Shown piece after piece: positions 45,652 to 55,624 of a stretch of 64,000 bases of DNA. How positions within the stretch are numbered: the stretch's first letter is position 1; every line of letters begins with the position of its first letter. A program made the translations under genes and the position numbers. Below the pieces are notes generated by a model. That model saw only the letters and a list, made by a program, of their open reading frames with translations. It did not search any database and was not told where the DNA came from. Source of the DNA: Bacteroidetes bacterium UBA4414 (GTDB lineage: Bacteria > Bacteroidota > Bacteroidia > Chitinophagales > Chitinophagaceae); assembly GCA_002389765.1 (NCBI GenBank), contig DGQM01000023.1:49904-113903 (forward strand). Reading direction: 5' to 3'.

Positions 45652-46035
45652 CTAATTATTTAAATTGCTTCGTAAGAAAGTAATATACCCATTCAATAAT
45701 TTGCCGGTATCCGTGATTTTACTTTCTAAACTACTGATATCTTCTTTTGATAAATATTTACAGTCCAACACATCTATCAGATGATTTTGAACTTCACTCA
45801 ATGAACCTCTTGCCTGAATACAAAAATGCAGTTGTTCTTTGTATGTGAACCTTCCATGTCCTTCCGCGATGTTCGCACATATAGACCTCGATGCTCTTAT
45901 CAACTGGTCTGCTAATCTGAAACGTTCATCTGATGGCAATTTTTTCACTAATTCATATACCTCGTTCTTCAATGTTCTTGCTGCCTGCCACACTGTTAAC
46001 TCCGTAAAACTCTGATATGGTTTGTTTTCGCTCAA
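45652..46035 (-). CDS. Four-helix bundle protein (S23/IVP family)
   Basis: The 127-residue helical protein has the family pattern FTELTVWQAARTLKNEVYEL, DERFRLADQLIRASRSICANIAEG, then QARGSLSEVQNHLIDV. Relatives are encoded in intervening sequences of 23S rRNA genes and, as Avd proteins, in diversity-generating retroelements; most stand-alone copies have no known function. The start is TTG at 46035 (no ATG is available after an in-frame TGA), and this codon directly follows repeat copy B. It is flanked by inverted repeats and separates paaB from paaC. Confidence 0.88.
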   Translation of the reverse strand: MSENKPYQSFTELTVWQAARTLKNEVYELVKKLPSDERFRLADQLIRASRSICANIAEGHGRFTYKEQLHFCIQARGSLSEVQNHLIDVLDCKYLSKEDISSLESKITDTGKLLNGYITFLRSNLNN

Positions 46036-46036
46036 A

Positions 46037-46066
46037 TCAACTAATCAACAGGTCAACAAATCAACT
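46037..46066 (-). repeat. Repeat copy B (right inverted copy)
   Basis: Read on the minus strand it begins AGTTGATTTGTTGAC and continues with the same 8-bp period (TTGA at each step). It fills the gap between the paaB stop and the four-helix-bundle start and is about 85% identical to copy A. Confidence 0.75.
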
Positions 46067-46072
46067 AAACTG

Positions 46073-46438
46073 TTACATATGTTTCAGTTCATCCGGCAGG
46101 TTGTAGAACGTCGGGTGACGATACACTTTATCGTTTGCCGGTTCGTACATTGATGCCGCCTCGTATGGGTCTGATGCGTGTATATTTTTGCTTTCCACTA
46201 CCCAGATGCTTACGCCTTCCATACGGCGGGTATATACATCGCGTGCATTCTCTATTGCCATCTGCGCATCTGCCGCATGCAGGCTGCCTGCATGTTTATG
46301 ATCCAGACCTGCTTTGCTACGGATAAACACTTCCCACAACGGCCATTCGCCTGCTGTGTTGTGTGTGCCACTTGCACCTGTTGCCTGTTCTTTATCGCCG
46401 TAGTCTCCGTAGAGGTTTTTATTTATGAATTGATTCAT
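46073..46438 (-). CDS. paaB: Phenylacetyl-CoA epoxidase subunit PaaB
   Basis: The 121-residue protein contains WPLWEVFIRSKAGLDHKHAGSLHAADAQMA, the PaaB hallmark, and VWVV-like IWVVESKNIHASDP. PaaB bridges PaaAC heterodimers in the complex. It follows paaA by 24 nt. The N-terminal region (YGDKEQATGASGTHNTAGE) is longer than in E. coli PaaB and polar. Confidence 0.93.
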   Translation of the reverse strand: MNQFINKNLYGDYGDKEQATGASGTHNTAGEWPLWEVFIRSKAGLDHKHAGSLHAADAQMAIENARDVYTRRMEGVSIWVVESKNIHASDPYEAASMYEPANDKVYRHPTFYNLPDELKHM

Positions 46439-46462
46439 TCTGTTGTTTTTGTGATGCTGTTA

Positions 46463-47419
46463 TTAAGCAGCTTTTACTTCTTTGTTTTCTTTGCGTGCTT
46501 TGCGCTTTTCTGAATGTGCCAATGCAGCCTCACGCACCCATGCACCTTCTTCCCACGCTTTTTTACGTGCATCCAGGCGCTCCTTGTTGCAAGGCCCGTT
46601 ACCTTTTACTACGTTCCAGAACTCGTCCCAATTGATAGGACCAAAGTCGTAGTGTCCACGCTCTTCGTTCCATTTCAAATCCGGATCAGGTACTGTAAGA
46701 CCTATAAGCCTTGCCTGCTCTACTGTTACGTCAATAAACTTCTGGCGCAGTTCGTCGTTTGTAAAACGTTTAATCCTCCAACGCATGCTTTGTGCCGTAT
46801 GCGGGCTATCTGCATCGTTAGGGCCAAACATCATGATAGATGGCCACCACCAACGGTTGAGTGCGTCTTGTGCCATTTTCTTCTGCACATCGGTACCATT
46901 AGCCAGTGTCATCATGATTTCAAAACCCTGGCGTTGGTGGAAGCTTTCTTCCTTGCACACACGCACCATTGCACGCGCATACGGACCGTATGATGTACGG
47001 CACAGCGGCACCTGATTCATGATAGCGGCACCGTCTACCAACCAGCCTATTGCGCCGATATCAGCCCATGTTAGCGTTGGATAGTTGAATATAGAAGAGT
47101 ATTTAGCTTTCCCGGTATGCAGTTGGTCAAACATTTCATCGCGGGTAATGCCCAGCGTTTCTGCTGCACTGTAGAGATACAGGCCATGACCACCTTCATC
47201 CTGCACTTTTGCCAGCAGTACAGCTTTGCGGCGCAGGCTTGGGGCACGGGTTATCCAGTTACCTTCCGGCAGCATACCTACAATCTCGCTATGCGCATGT
47301 TGTGATATCTGGCGGATGAGTGTTTTGCGATAGTCATCAGGCATCCAGTCGCGCGGTTCTATCATCACCTCATTATCTATCTTGGCATCGAAATGCTCCT
47401 GAAAAGAATGCACCGTCAT
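46463..47419 (-). CDS. paaA: Phenylacetyl-CoA epoxidase catalytic subunit PaaA
   Basis: The 318-residue di-iron protein inserts one oxygen atom into the ring of phenylacetyl-CoA. Ferritin-like ligand motifs are visible: AHSEIVGMLPEG, KVQDEGGH and CKEESFHQRQG. The C-terminus is rich in lysine and glutamate. It is the first gene of the operon, with a promoter box at 47441-47448 placed right after the sprA terminator. Confidence 0.95.
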   Translation of the reverse strand: MTVHSFQEHFDAKIDNEVMIEPRDWMPDDYRKTLIRQISQHAHSEIVGMLPEGNWITRAPSLRRKAVLLAKVQDEGGHGLYLYSAAETLGITRDEMFDQLHTGKAKYSSIFNYPTLTWADIGAIGWLVDGAAIMNQVPLCRTSYGPYARAMVRVCKEESFHQRQGFEIMMTLANGTDVQKKMAQDALNRWWWPSIMMFGPNDADSPHTAQSMRWRIKRFTNDELRQKFIDVTVEQARLIGLTVPDPDLKWNEERGHYDFGPINWDEFWNVVKGNGPCNKERLDARKKAWEEGAWVREAALAHSEKRKARKENKEVKAA

Positions 47420-47440
47420 TTATTAAAAATTTTAAGATTA

Positions 47441-47448
47441 CAAAGATA
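47441..47448 (-). promoter_or_regulatory. -7 promoter box of the paa operon
   Basis: Minus-strand TATCTTTG matches TAnnTTTG, about 17 nt before the likely transcription-start-to-ATG interval ends at 47419. The expected -33 position falls in the loop of the sprA terminator. Confidence 0.55.
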
Positions 47449-47454
47449 ACAAAT

Positions 47455-47478
47455 AGGGGGTAAAGATGTTTACCCCCT
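47455..47478 (-). terminator. Terminator of sprA
   Basis: AGGGGGTAAA and TTTACCCCCT form a perfect 10-bp stem with a GATG loop; the minus-strand side continues ATTTGTT. It lies between sprA and paaA, 7 nt from the paaA promoter box. Confidence 0.75.
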
Positions 47479-47488
47479 GCTTATATCG

Positions 47489-50400
47489 TTACTGTGCAAA
47501 TATGAACCTCAATGTTACCCCGGCACGCGTAGTGGTTATCGGGTACGAGGTAGAAATGTATGGAATACTTTGCCTGCGATCGTAGAAGAAAATGAGCGTT
47601 AATTTATCGCTTACTATGTAGTTGATAGACGGCGATATGGTTATCACCTTCTGCCCGCGTGTTACGATACTCTGGTTTTGTGCCAGATAGTTGTTTGTAC
47701 TCTTATCATCGCGCAGACCTATATCTACTTTTATGTTCAGATCGTTCTTCAATTTTCTTACGCCAAACACCTCGAAAGGTAGTACAAGACCACGTACACG
47801 ATAACCTGCGCCAATAGTATACTCAGTACTCTTGGTTTCGCTCACCTGATAGTCAATCATACTAAGGCTGGCAGTACGTGTTTTGCGATAGTTGAAGCTG
47901 AGCGACATACCGTTGCGGAAAGCACCTTCAAAACCGAACAACGGATTTAAAGACTCTGATATTGTAATATTCGGTACCTGATAGAATGGTACAAAATTGC
48001 CCGAGTTAGAATCTATGAACGACGGGAAACCCATACTGAATAAATCCTGATAGTAGAGTGTAGATACAAAACTATTCATAGACATTGTACCTGTGTATGC
48101 ATGGTTAATAACCAGGTTATTCATAGCCCTGGCAATGAATGGTATTTTATTCAAGCCTGTGTACGCTACACGCCAGTTTGGCATTGGCAAATAGTTGCGG
48201 AAAGGATTGTTGCGCATATTGCTGCTGGATGCCTCTACCAAGCCAATTTTATCTGCACTCTTACCTGTATACGCAGCCAGGAAAGACGGCACTAACACAT
48301 CTTGTGAGTAGGCTGTATAACCTTTCTTATAGGTAGGGTCGTTAGGATCTGCTACACCATTACTATAAGGGTTGCGATCGCTAAGCCTTGTTGAAATTTG
48401 TGGTCTGTTGTCTCTGAATTGTTTGAACGCACCTTGTTCAACATCAGATGATTTGAACAAAGTTTTTAACCCTATGAAAGAAGAGCTGAATGAACCCGTT
48501 TCGTAAGGATTATTATGCGTGAAGGTTCCGGTACCTGAAAGTGTGGTATCCTTAAACACTTCTGAAAGTGATTTGCTGAAAGACCTGTTGATTGTTACAT
48601 CTACACGGAAGTCTTTTATGGGCTCCAACGTAGTAGTGATATTCAACGTTTGCGAATACTGCTGCTGGAACTGCCCATTGAAAAGGCTATCGCGACTGAT
48701 GCGCCCTGCTGCGGCTTGCTGTTCCAGCCAGCTGCGTGTTGGCTGCATACCATATATATAATCCAAGCCCGGTGCACCGCTCGATGTATTCATACCAAAG
48801 AAGCGAGTGCTATCCATATAACCAGGCAATGTAGAGCCTGCACTTTCTGTAAAGTTTACAGTAGTACGTTTTATCATCGTCAGCAGCCTGCCCGCAAAGC
48901 GTTCCATATCGGTCACTTCAAGCGGTGCATTTTTGCGTTTTAGCCTCTCCAGCTTACGGTCTTTTTTCTTCTTCTCTTTATCTGCCTTCGCTTTGGCAAG
49001 TGCTTCTGCCTTTTGTACTTTATGCAGCGAGTCCAGTTGCTTATCCGTCATTTTAGACGCACTTTCTGCAATGCCTGCGTCTTTTTGTTTAGATGCACTA
49101 TCCGCATTAGCAACAGGTTTCCCTTTTACTTTGGGTTTCTTAGTCAAATCTTTTTCACCTGCACCTGCACGCAAGTCTTTTAATTCATTTTTATCCTTGT
49201 CATTTTTATCCTGCGGCATTTTTGCAGGATTAGGTTGGTTTACGGTACGTAGCCATTTGTTCTTGTTATACAGCTGAGAGAACTGTAACTCCAGATTGGC
49301 TGTTTTGCTTTGTGTATTACCTAATGTATTACCAAGATTTTGTGCCAGGCGAGATGCGGCTGTCCATGAATAGGTAGCACCGTATTGCAGGCGCAGATTT
49401 GTCCAGTCTACCAATGGCAGTTTTTGCAATGGCACATTGTAAGATGCTGAGAAATCCTGCGAATAGTATGTATTGCGACCGAATGACCATATCCTGTTCC
49501 ATAATGAGTCGCGCTTTTCACTATTGTCTATACGACCATACGGCTCATCGATACGCGAATTGTTGGTAGCTCTGTAGCTGAATGATAATGAACGTGTAAG
49601 TTCCCACCTTGTTTCGTATACGCGAGACCAAGTAAAGTTTTTGTAGTACGTTGGTTGTACACTAACAGGCCCGTCTGAAGATACATTACGCACCAATGTT
49701 TCGTCCATTATCTTATTCAGATCTGTACGGAATGTAAAGTTGGATGGCAACAAGTTAATGTTGAAGTCCTTAAGCAATGCCCACCATTTAGACCTTGATT
49801 TTATCATGCGCTTAAATGGCTCTATTGGTCGGGACTTGATATTATATGTATAGCCTAAACCTATTCTGTGGTTTACTAATTCATCTGACTGAATAATAGG
49901 ATTGCGTTTGAATTGCCTGTTGTATGCATAGCTCACATCGAAGTTTTTAACACTCCACGGCATTGGCTGTGCTGCTTGTTTTTCAGGATTGCCTAATACA
50001 CGAACATTAGACAAGTTGAAACTTGTAATTGATGTATAGTCTTGTGCTACTTTGCGCATAGAGTCGCGTTGAGCACCATCTCGGGCAGAGTTTAATTTGT
50101 CCTTATACTTAACATCCAAATCATAAGGATCGTATTGCGGATTGCTGATGTTTTCTGAATAGCCAACAAACACTGGCAATTGTACACCCCATTTGCGAGG
50201 CATCAGCTTACCCATATTCAGATTGGTAGATGCATTGTACTGGTAATAGTTGTCGCGGAAACGTTGGTTGAGTTTCTGGTCTATATTTCCGTAGCCGGCA
50301 GTATGCATGCTACCACCAAGGTTAACTGTACCTAAATCTGCCAATTGTATTGCTACCTTGCCGGATGCTGCATAACCGGCGCTTTCATTAAGCCCTATCA

Positions 50401-53400
50401 TGCGCAGCTCATTAAACCAAACTTCTGTACATTTTGCCAAGCCATCATCAGATGGTGTCTGGTTGGTTTTCTTCGGATTGGTAATACCCAATAGCATGGT
50501 TTTAGAATCGCCTATATTAGGGTTACCTACTACGGTTATATAATTACCCTCTTTGGTAGTAACTGTATATGGTATAAATGCAGCGATGCCTTTGCTGTTG
50601 CGTTCTGTTTTTGTATTTACCAGATCGTCCAATACCAAATCCAACCTATTGGCAGTAGGCCATACATCATCTGTAGAGTTGCTACCCGGTGGCGTTATCT
50701 TCAGAGGCACCTGGTATTCATAATAGTTATTGGTAAAGTCGCTACCAATACGAATCAGCGCACGGAGGTCTCCGTCTTTCAAAGGTTGTTGCCCCACGCG
50801 CGACTCTGCGTGCATAAACATACGTAGTCCTTTGAACTGACGCATATCTACACCTACTTCTTTAAACACAGCACGTGTATCTCCGTCTTTAAGGTTGCAT
50901 ATCTGCAGCGATAGTGCCTGTTCGTTTAGCTGCACACTCTGCCCGGTACCTACATTGGCCACCTGACGGTTTACACCTGGTGGTATTACGTATGGCACCG
51001 GCTGACGATCACCATTTTCTTCATAGCTCACAGACGTTACTGCAAAGTCTGATTTATCCTGATCATCCTCCGGAATATATACACCAGGGTCTTGCAGCGA
51101 GAACATATATCTGCGCCAGTTGTTGCGGCCAAGCTCCAAACGGCCGAAACGGAATATCACACTGTCCTGAAAGCCACTTAGGAACATACGCATGAAACGT
51201 ATAGCTCGGAAGTCTGAGATATTACCTACTTTATTGGTAAACTCTCTGATAGGCACTTTAAACTGATACCATGTTTCAGGCTCAATATTACCATTAGGCA
51301 GTTTTACATTACTTACCTGCTTATTAATAAGGTAGCCCGTACCAACCTGCATGTTGGGCTTAAACTCTATACGATACTGATAATAGTCCTCGCTTGTATT
51401 CAGCGTATTATCACGATTCAAATCTTCAGACTCCGGTATGGTTGTACCTGCGTTTGAATAAGTAGAGTTACCTGCACTAACAGGAGAGTTACCATGCGGG
51501 TTGTTGAATTTTTTATACCTACCCAGAATACCCGTCACATCTTTGTCGTACTGCTCATCGCGGAAGTATTTATAGTCGTCGCCGGAAGGGTCTGTATTGA
51601 CATTGTTTACAAATGCAGGATTGGCTGTAACAGTAGATGCTACTGCTTGCAGATACTGTGCGAAGAATCCTTTTTCTTCCTCATTATCAAGACCGTCGTA
51701 CCCGACATCCTGCACAGCACGTGCTTGTACATCATTATCAAAAGATCGTGTAACCTGTTGTGTAAGCTGCGGAGAATAGCCCCATACAGATTTATACAAC
51801 TGTGTTACGTTTTTAGGATATGCCAAACCGTTTTCGAAGAAGCGGCGAGAATCTTTCAATACATCTTCAGAGATACTACCAAGGTTGATAAACAGATTAC
51901 CCCCCTCGGCACTCGGATTGTTGATGAACGGATCCATTACCCAGAATTCAATGAATTCGATATTAGCCTGTTCAAAATCGCTGTTGTCTATGGCACGCAT
52001 AATACCGCCCCACTTATCTTTAGGGTTTTTGAAACGACCATCTGCATCCAGCATACTTGCATCAAAGTTATACTGGCCACGTTCGCGCGGGTAATAGCCA
52101 AGATCTAATGTAGATAATGCCCCTTGTAATGCTGTTGTATTTTTGTTAGGGAACACATCCTGTTGTTGTACCAACCTTATATAGTGTTGGTTAGGATCTT
52201 TCTTTATCCAATCAGGAATACCTGTACTTGGCTCTGCCAGTGTAGGCTCTATCATATACCAAGCCAGGCGTGCACGGTTACGTCCATAGCTCAGTTTATC
52301 ATTATCTTCTGCTTCAGGGAAAAGTATTTTACCGCTTTTATCCGTAGCACCAAAAGGTGTGCTGGCAAGCGCCCACGAGTTTGCCGGAAACTTCAAATCG
52401 TAAGAACCACGTGTGCCTTCAAAATCGTCTATATACACACTTCCTTCCGGATCCAATGCATTGATTTGCTTGGCATGGCCCGGTAACAAACCTGCTACCT
52501 CACCGGTAACGGAGATAAGCGATGGTGCAGTTGTAGAATAAATAGGCAACTTATCCAACATGCGTGTCAATCCCGGTGCTTCGCCTTGATAATTGGCATC
52601 GAGACCTATCACTGTATTCTTGATAGGATCTTCGCCAAAAGTAGTTTTTTGTGTAAATGGCCTTTCGGACAAACGCATGAAAGTACTACCAATCGTTAGC
52701 CTGTTGTTTACAAAATAATCGAAGCGTAAACCTGTGAAATTTTGCTGCTGAAAACCGAACGTTGCGTTGTCTTCGTACTGCACATTGATAGGGATACCCG
52801 AATTAAGGATACCTGTATTCAATATCTTCAGCCTACCCAAACCATAGTCTATCTGATAGTCTGTATTTTCTACAAGTTTTTGTCCGCCTGCTGTTACAGA
52901 TACAGAACCCTGTGGTATATTAAAACCTCCTAGGAAGATTTCTGAAGAAGATGAAGACTTGTAAGAACCTTTGATAACATAGCGATTGTTTTGCTGAAAC
53001 TGGCGCGCAATGGTCTTTGTACTATCGTATAGAATAGTATAAAGGTATTTGCGTTGCAGTTGAGAATTGCTGCCAATAGCAGGTTTCATATCCTCGCCAA
53101 ATGGCTTCAGTACAGGGAATATGATTTTACCTTGTTGTGTATTGATTGTGATACCCTCTACAAAATCGAAAATACCATCCGGTACAGGGTCGTTCTGAGA
53201 GTTCAGACGATCCAGATTCAGGATAGATATCAATGGCGTACCTGCTTTATCACCTTCAGGTATGTAGCGTTTTTCGCCACCACCCGGGTCTTGATACAAC
53301 ACATTCAGCTTAAACTCATCTTTTGAAACACCCAGCCCACCCAGTGCATACACGTTTTTCATCATCAGGTTCCAGATAGGCAATGTAGGTGCATTAGATG

Positions 53401-54940
53401 TTCCTTTCAGCAATTTCAGGAACAGTACACGCTGGTCAGAAACATTATTCTGATTATTAGGCAGTGGTGGAAGATCTTCGGCAAACTCACCCACCTGATA
53501 CACTTTACCATTATAAGTATATCGGAAGGCTACAGCTAATACATCGTCGGGGTTCAGTGTAGTGTTAAGTGATATATAACCCAGTTGCGGATTGAATGAA
53601 TATTCTGAACTATTCAATTTGCGGGCAACAAGATCTGTAAAGTCTTTTGCCTGTGCCAGACCTATACCTTTTATTGCCGTACTTGCACCGCTTGGTGTAC
53701 GTGCAGCAGGGTTTTGCTGTAGCTGAGAGTAGAGCCCGTTGGTATTATTATCCGGCAAGCCATATGGCGCAGGCTTTGGCCCGGGCAGCAGGAATGTTTG
53801 ATACGGATTGCTTTCACCAAGGTCCATAAAACCATATACAGTGCGCACACCCTCTACAGCACCTGTACGGTTGGTTACCCACACTTCTATTTTATTAATA
53901 GTAACCTGCGAATTGATGATGGGATAATTTTGCAGGGCTTTATTGTAATTATGATAAAAATATTGCGATAGCAGGAAGTGTTTGTTCTCTTCATAGTCAT
54001 CTGCTTTGATAGAGAATTGTTGTGTTTGCGCGCCGCCTTGTATAGTAAGGCTTTGGCGTTTTGAGCGCTGTTGCGATACCACACCCGTCACCCAAAGCTT
54101 ACCAAATTGCAACTGTGCTTTTAAACCAAATAGAGATTGCACACCGCTGATGAGTGTACTGCGCAGCGGAAAACTAATGTTACCTGCTTCTATTTTCTTA
54201 ATTATCTCATCTTCCTTGCCGGTATACTCAAGCCTTTGTATGTTTTGATAATCGAACGTTGCTTTAGTATTGTTACTTATGTTCAGTTTCAACTTATCAC
54301 CCACGGTAGCCAACAGGTTGATGTTCATCTGCATATCGAAATCGAAGATGCCATACTTCTGTGCTCGCTGTGGTAGTGTAGGGTTTTTGATATTCTGCCA
54401 ATTGCCCCCGAAAGTGATATCAACATTACCCTGCGGACGAACTGAGATAGTATTACCACCAAATATGCGGTCAAAAAGACCTTCACGGTACATAGTTGGC
54501 AATTGCGGCTTTTTATTGAACAGCGACAAGGCATCCATCCTGCGCTTCCAGTAGGCTTCTTCGTCTTTTTTTGCCTGATACTTCATGTACTCATCAAAAG
54601 TCATGAATCTGGGGCTACCCAAATATTTATCGCCCAGCTTATCGTTAAACTGATAGGTGTTATCTTCCGGATTGTAGTCTACCGATTCTTTTACATTTTC
54701 AGGCGCTTTCAGGTCTATACTGGAAGGCGTTTTATCTCCCAATTGAGGAGACTTGTCGTATATCGGAAATTTGAGGCTGGTATCTCTGGCCGATTTTTGC
54801 TTGCCTGTAGTATCCTCGGCAGGCTCCGGCTCTTCGTAATCTATATCTATTGCATAGCCACGCGCTGATGCATTCGCTATTGCTACTGCCAGCGATATGA
54901 AAAATATTAACCTGTATCCTAAATTGCTCTTCCGCTTCAA
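47489..54940 (-). CDS. sprA: T9SS outer membrane translocon SprA (Sov)
   Basis: The 2483-residue protein is the T9SS pore, a 36-strand beta-barrel. It has a signal peptide (SLAVAIANASARG, cleavage near residue 27), long SprA-family segments (for example NRYVIKGSYKSSSSSEIFLG, VYIDDFEGTRGSYDLKFP, EVWFNELRMIGL) and a C-terminal barrel strand ending RAGVTLRFIFAQ. The start is TTG at 54940: no in-frame ATG occurs before the signal peptide, and GAAGG precedes it. Residues about 1900-2005 form a lysine-rich insert that looks like a disordered loop. It follows ruvA by 18 nt, the order often seen in this phylum. Confidence 0.95.
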   Translation of the reverse strand: MKRKSNLGYRLIFFISLAVAIANASARGYAIDIDYEEPEPAEDTTGKQKSARDTSLKFPIYDKSPQLGDKTPSSIDLKAPENVKESVDYNPEDNTYQFNDKLGDKYLGSPRFMTFDEYMKYQAKKDEEAYWKRRMDALSLFNKKPQLPTMYREGLFDRIFGGNTISVRPQGNVDITFGGNWQNIKNPTLPQRAQKYGIFDFDMQMNINLLATVGDKLKLNISNNTKATFDYQNIQRLEYTGKEDEIIKKIEAGNISFPLRSTLISGVQSLFGLKAQLQFGKLWVTGVVSQQRSKRQSLTIQGGAQTQQFSIKADDYEENKHFLLSQYFYHNYNKALQNYPIINSQVTINKIEVWVTNRTGAVEGVRTVYGFMDLGESNPYQTFLLPGPKPAPYGLPDNNTNGLYSQLQQNPAARTPSGASTAIKGIGLAQAKDFTDLVARKLNSSEYSFNPQLGYISLNTTLNPDDVLAVAFRYTYNGKVYQVGEFAEDLPPLPNNQNNVSDQRVLFLKLLKGTSNAPTLPIWNLMMKNVYALGGLGVSKDEFKLNVLYQDPGGGEKRYIPEGDKAGTPLISILNLDRLNSQNDPVPDGIFDFVEGITINTQQGKIIFPVLKPFGEDMKPAIGSNSQLQRKYLYTILYDSTKTIARQFQQNNRYVIKGSYKSSSSSEIFLGGFNIPQGSVSVTAGGQKLVENTDYQIDYGLGRLKILNTGILNSGIPINVQYEDNATFGFQQQNFTGLRFDYFVNNRLTIGSTFMRLSERPFTQKTTFGEDPIKNTVIGLDANYQGEAPGLTRMLDKLPIYSTTAPSLISVTGEVAGLLPGHAKQINALDPEGSVYIDDFEGTRGSYDLKFPANSWALASTPFGATDKSGKILFPEAEDNDKLSYGRNRARLAWYMIEPTLAEPSTGIPDWIKKDPNQHYIRLVQQQDVFPNKNTTALQGALSTLDLGYYPRERGQYNFDASMLDADGRFKNPKDKWGGIMRAIDNSDFEQANIEFIEFWVMDPFINNPSAEGGNLFINLGSISEDVLKDSRRFFENGLAYPKNVTQLYKSVWGYSPQLTQQVTRSFDNDVQARAVQDVGYDGLDNEEEKGFFAQYLQAVASTVTANPAFVNNVNTDPSGDDYKYFRDEQYDKDVTGILGRYKKFNNPHGNSPVSAGNSTYSNAGTTIPESEDLNRDNTLNTSEDYYQYRIEFKPNMQVGTGYLINKQVSNVKLPNGNIEPETWYQFKVPIREFTNKVGNISDFRAIRFMRMFLSGFQDSVIFRFGRLELGRNNWRRYMFSLQDPGVYIPEDDQDKSDFAVTSVSYEENGDRQPVPYVIPPGVNRQVANVGTGQSVQLNEQALSLQICNLKDGDTRAVFKEVGVDMRQFKGLRMFMHAESRVGQQPLKDGDLRALIRIGSDFTNNYYEYQVPLKITPPGSNSTDDVWPTANRLDLVLDDLVNTKTERNSKGIAAFIPYTVTTKEGNYITVVGNPNIGDSKTMLLGITNPKKTNQTPSDDGLAKCTEVWFNELRMIGLNESAGYAASGKVAIQLADLGTVNLGGSMHTAGYGNIDQKLNQRFRDNYYQYNASTNLNMGKLMPRKWGVQLPVFVGYSENISNPQYDPYDLDVKYKDKLNSARDGAQRDSMRKVAQDYTSITSFNLSNVRVLGNPEKQAAQPMPWSVKNFDVSYAYNRQFKRNPIIQSDELVNHRIGLGYTYNIKSRPIEPFKRMIKSRSKWWALLKDFNINLLPSNFTFRTDLNKIMDETLVRNVSSDGPVSVQPTYYKNFTWSRVYETRWELTRSLSFSYRATNNSRIDEPYGRIDNSEKRDSLWNRIWSFGRNTYYSQDFSASYNVPLQKLPLVDWTNLRLQYGATYSWTAASRLAQNLGNTLGNTQSKTANLELQFSQLYNKNKWLRTVNQPNPAKMPQDKNDKDKNELKDLRAGAGEKDLTKKPKVKGKPVANADSASKQKDAGIAESASKMTDKQLDSLHKVQKAEALAKAKADKEKKKKDRKLERLKRKNAPLEVTDMERFAGRLLTMIKRTTVNFTESAGSTLPGYMDSTRFFGMNTSSGAPGLDYIYGMQPTRSWLEQQAAAGRISRDSLFNGQFQQQYSQTLNITTTLEPIKDFRVDVTINRSFSKSLSEVFKDTTLSGTGTFTHNNPYETGSFSSSFIGLKTLFKSSDVEQGAFKQFRDNRPQISTRLSDRNPYSNGVADPNDPTYKKGYTAYSQDVLVPSFLAAYTGKSADKIGLVEASSSNMRNNPFRNYLPMPNWRVAYTGLNKIPFIARAMNNLVINHAYTGTMSMNSFVSTLYYQDLFSMGFPSFIDSNSGNFVPFYQVPNITISESLNPLFGFEGAFRNGMSLSFNYRKTRTASLSMIDYQVSETKSTEYTIGAGYRVRGLVLPFEVFGVRKLKNDLNIKVDIGLRDDKSTNNYLAQNQSIVTRGQKVITISPSINYIVSDKLTLIFFYDRRQSIPYISTSYPITTTRAGVTLRFIFAQ

Positions 54941-54958
54941 CCTTCGTTTTCTTTAGGT

Positions 54959-55537
54959 TTATAGCACGCGCAGTGCTTGTTTTATCAATTCTTCCACCGT
55001 TTGCTCACCGGCATTATTTACCTTTTTCAATGCTGCCTCTGCAACTGCTTTGTTAATACCTAAGTTTACCAATGCAAATAACGCATCTTCCGCTATAGTA
55101 TTGTGTGTAGTAGCCTGTAATACAGTACTATTTTTGTCAATTTGCAGTTTGCCCTTTAACTCCAGAATAATGCGCTGGGCAGTTTTTGCACCAATACCTT
55201 TTACTTTCTCCAGGCTCTTACTGTCTTCAGTGGCTATGATACGTTCCAGCTCTGCAGGTGTTAGTGATGAAAGTATGATACGGGCAGTTGTAGCACCAAC
55301 ACCGCTGATACTGAGTAGCATTCTGAATGTGGCTCTTTCTGTTTCGTCGGCAAAGCCATAAAGCACCCACGCATCTTCGCGCACTTGCAGGTGTGTAAAT
55401 AGCCTGCACTTATCTAACGATTGAATTTTGGAATACGTTTGCAAGGTTATATTCACTTCATAACCAATACCATGCACTGCAATGTGCAGCAGCGAGGGAG
55501 ATTTGTAAGCTATATCGCCTTCTATATAAGCGTACAT
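54959..55537 (-). CDS. ruvA: Holliday junction branch migration protein RuvA
   Basis: The 192-residue protein binds four-way junctions and loads RuvB. It has the N-terminal OB domain (MYAYIEGDIAYKSPSLLHIAVHG), two helix-hairpin-helix motifs (LLSISGVGATTARIIL and KVKGIGAKTAQRIILELKGK) and the C-terminal RuvB-binding domain. The acidic pin residues lie in the SGVG-proximal region as usual. It is upstream of sprA in a two-gene transcript; ruvB is not in the window. Confidence 0.95.
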   Translation of the reverse strand: MYAYIEGDIAYKSPSLLHIAVHGIGYEVNITLQTYSKIQSLDKCRLFTHLQVREDAWVLYGFADETERATFRMLLSISGVGATTARIILSSLTPAELERIIATEDSKSLEKVKGIGAKTAQRIILELKGKLQIDKNSTVLQATTHNTIAEDALFALVNLGINKAVAEAALKKVNNAGEQTVEELIKQALRVL

Positions 55538-55569
55538 AGTTGACTTTCAGTGGGGTGTAAATATTTTAA

Positions 55570-55600
55570 AAAAAGAGCGGTATGCAATACACACCGCTCT
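55570..55600 (-). terminator. Terminator of the porG-like gene
   Basis: AGAGCGGT (55574-55581) and ACCGCTCT (55593-55600) pair around an 11-nt loop; the minus strand continues in seven T residues. Confidence 0.85.
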
Positions 55601-55624
55601 GTAAATTAAGTATATAACTTGACA

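Larger units (their letters stand above)
45620..46066. mobile_element. Candidate 447-bp element: four-helix-bundle gene between inverted repeats
   Basis: Copies A and B of a ~29-bp repeat face inward around a single gene of the S23/IVP four-helix-bundle family. The unit sits between paaB and paaC, which are normally adjacent, and no transposase is encoded. The ends and any target duplication cannot be defined from one copy, so mobility is an inference. Confidence 0.45.
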
